Part shown: piece after piece, positions 63,871 to 64,000 of the stretch | How positions within the stretch are numbered: position 1 is the first letter of the stretch | Layout of the letters: each line of letters opens with the position of its first letter | Assembly (NCBI GenBank): GCA_012295275.1 | Contig: CM022665.1 | Location: 17,522,410-17,586,409 of the forward strand | Length of the DNA: 64,000 bases | Origin: Chrysomallon squamiferum | Lineage: Eukaryota; Mollusca; Gastropoda; Neomphalida; Peltospiridae | Direction of reading: 5' to 3' | Translations under genes and position numbers: made by a program | The notes under the pieces: model-generated | What the model was told of the DNA's origin: nothing | The model's database searches: none | The model's input: only the letters and a program-made list of their open reading frames with translations

Positions 63871-64000
63871 TAAAGACAAAATTGAGAAAAAAAATACTGT
63901 TTAAAATAATAAATGTTAAATCTTAGAGAAAATATTATTTCTGGATTGTTTTTAGGTTCACAAAAGAAATAATATCATAGTCAAGTAAAATAAATTAAAT

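Noticed and set aside
1-64000. tRNA, rRNA or other structured RNA genes
   Set aside because: No cloverleaf with A and B boxes, and no rRNA-like stretch, was recognised on reading; a covariance-model scan was not possible.

Overview
The window is strongly AT-rich animal DNA. Short GT-AG introns (mostly 150-1000 bases), abundant ATT/AAT, AT, TTTTA and CA/CT microsatellites, and a degenerate TTAGGG-type tract fit a metazoan nuclear genome. A lophotrochozoan, possibly a mollusc, is my guess; nothing here proves it.

One gene dominates. From about 63.4 kb down to 9.48 kb, on the minus strand, I could assemble 83 coding exons (about 13.4 kb of CDS, roughly 4,470 codons) of a giant RNF213/mysterin-type E3 ubiquitin ligase. 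Nearly all junctions were checked by matching splice-site phase and by continuity of the protein. In transcription order the exons encode the N-terminal helical arm (63.4-51.5 kb; the true start codon lies beyond the window), the AAA+ core with a degenerate Walker A unit (46.8-51.4 kb) and two complete ATPase units (42.3-43.6 kb with GETGCGKT, and 38.4-41.1 kb with GKPGSSKS), the rest of the core (28.8-38.2 kb), a linker (24.1-28.5 kb), the RING finger (23.7-23.8 kb), the E3 shell (18.8-23.4 kb), the RZ-type zinc finger (16.8-18.2 kb) and the C-terminal domain, ending with TGA at 9476-9478.

The reconstruction is not clean. Several exons show single-base frame breaks, often next to short A or G runs. 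One shows an in-frame TAA, and one (about 13.97-14.22 kb) a local tandem duplication of coding sequence. Either the assembly carries unpolished long-read errors or this copy of the gene is decaying; the sequence alone cannot decide.

The introns hold a 2.7 kb minisatellite with a unit of about 52 bp and two monomer classes (32.19-34.89 kb), a foldback MITE-like element (57.43-58.18 kb), an interstitial TTAGGG-like tract (51.96-52.05 kb) and smaller tandem arrays. The left 9 kb has no recognisable gene: a probable short 3'UTR, a fossil pogo/Tigger-like transposase stub (5.4-5.6 kb), a small repeat array, and a CpG-containing stretch at 1.4-1.9 kb with promoter-like motifs.
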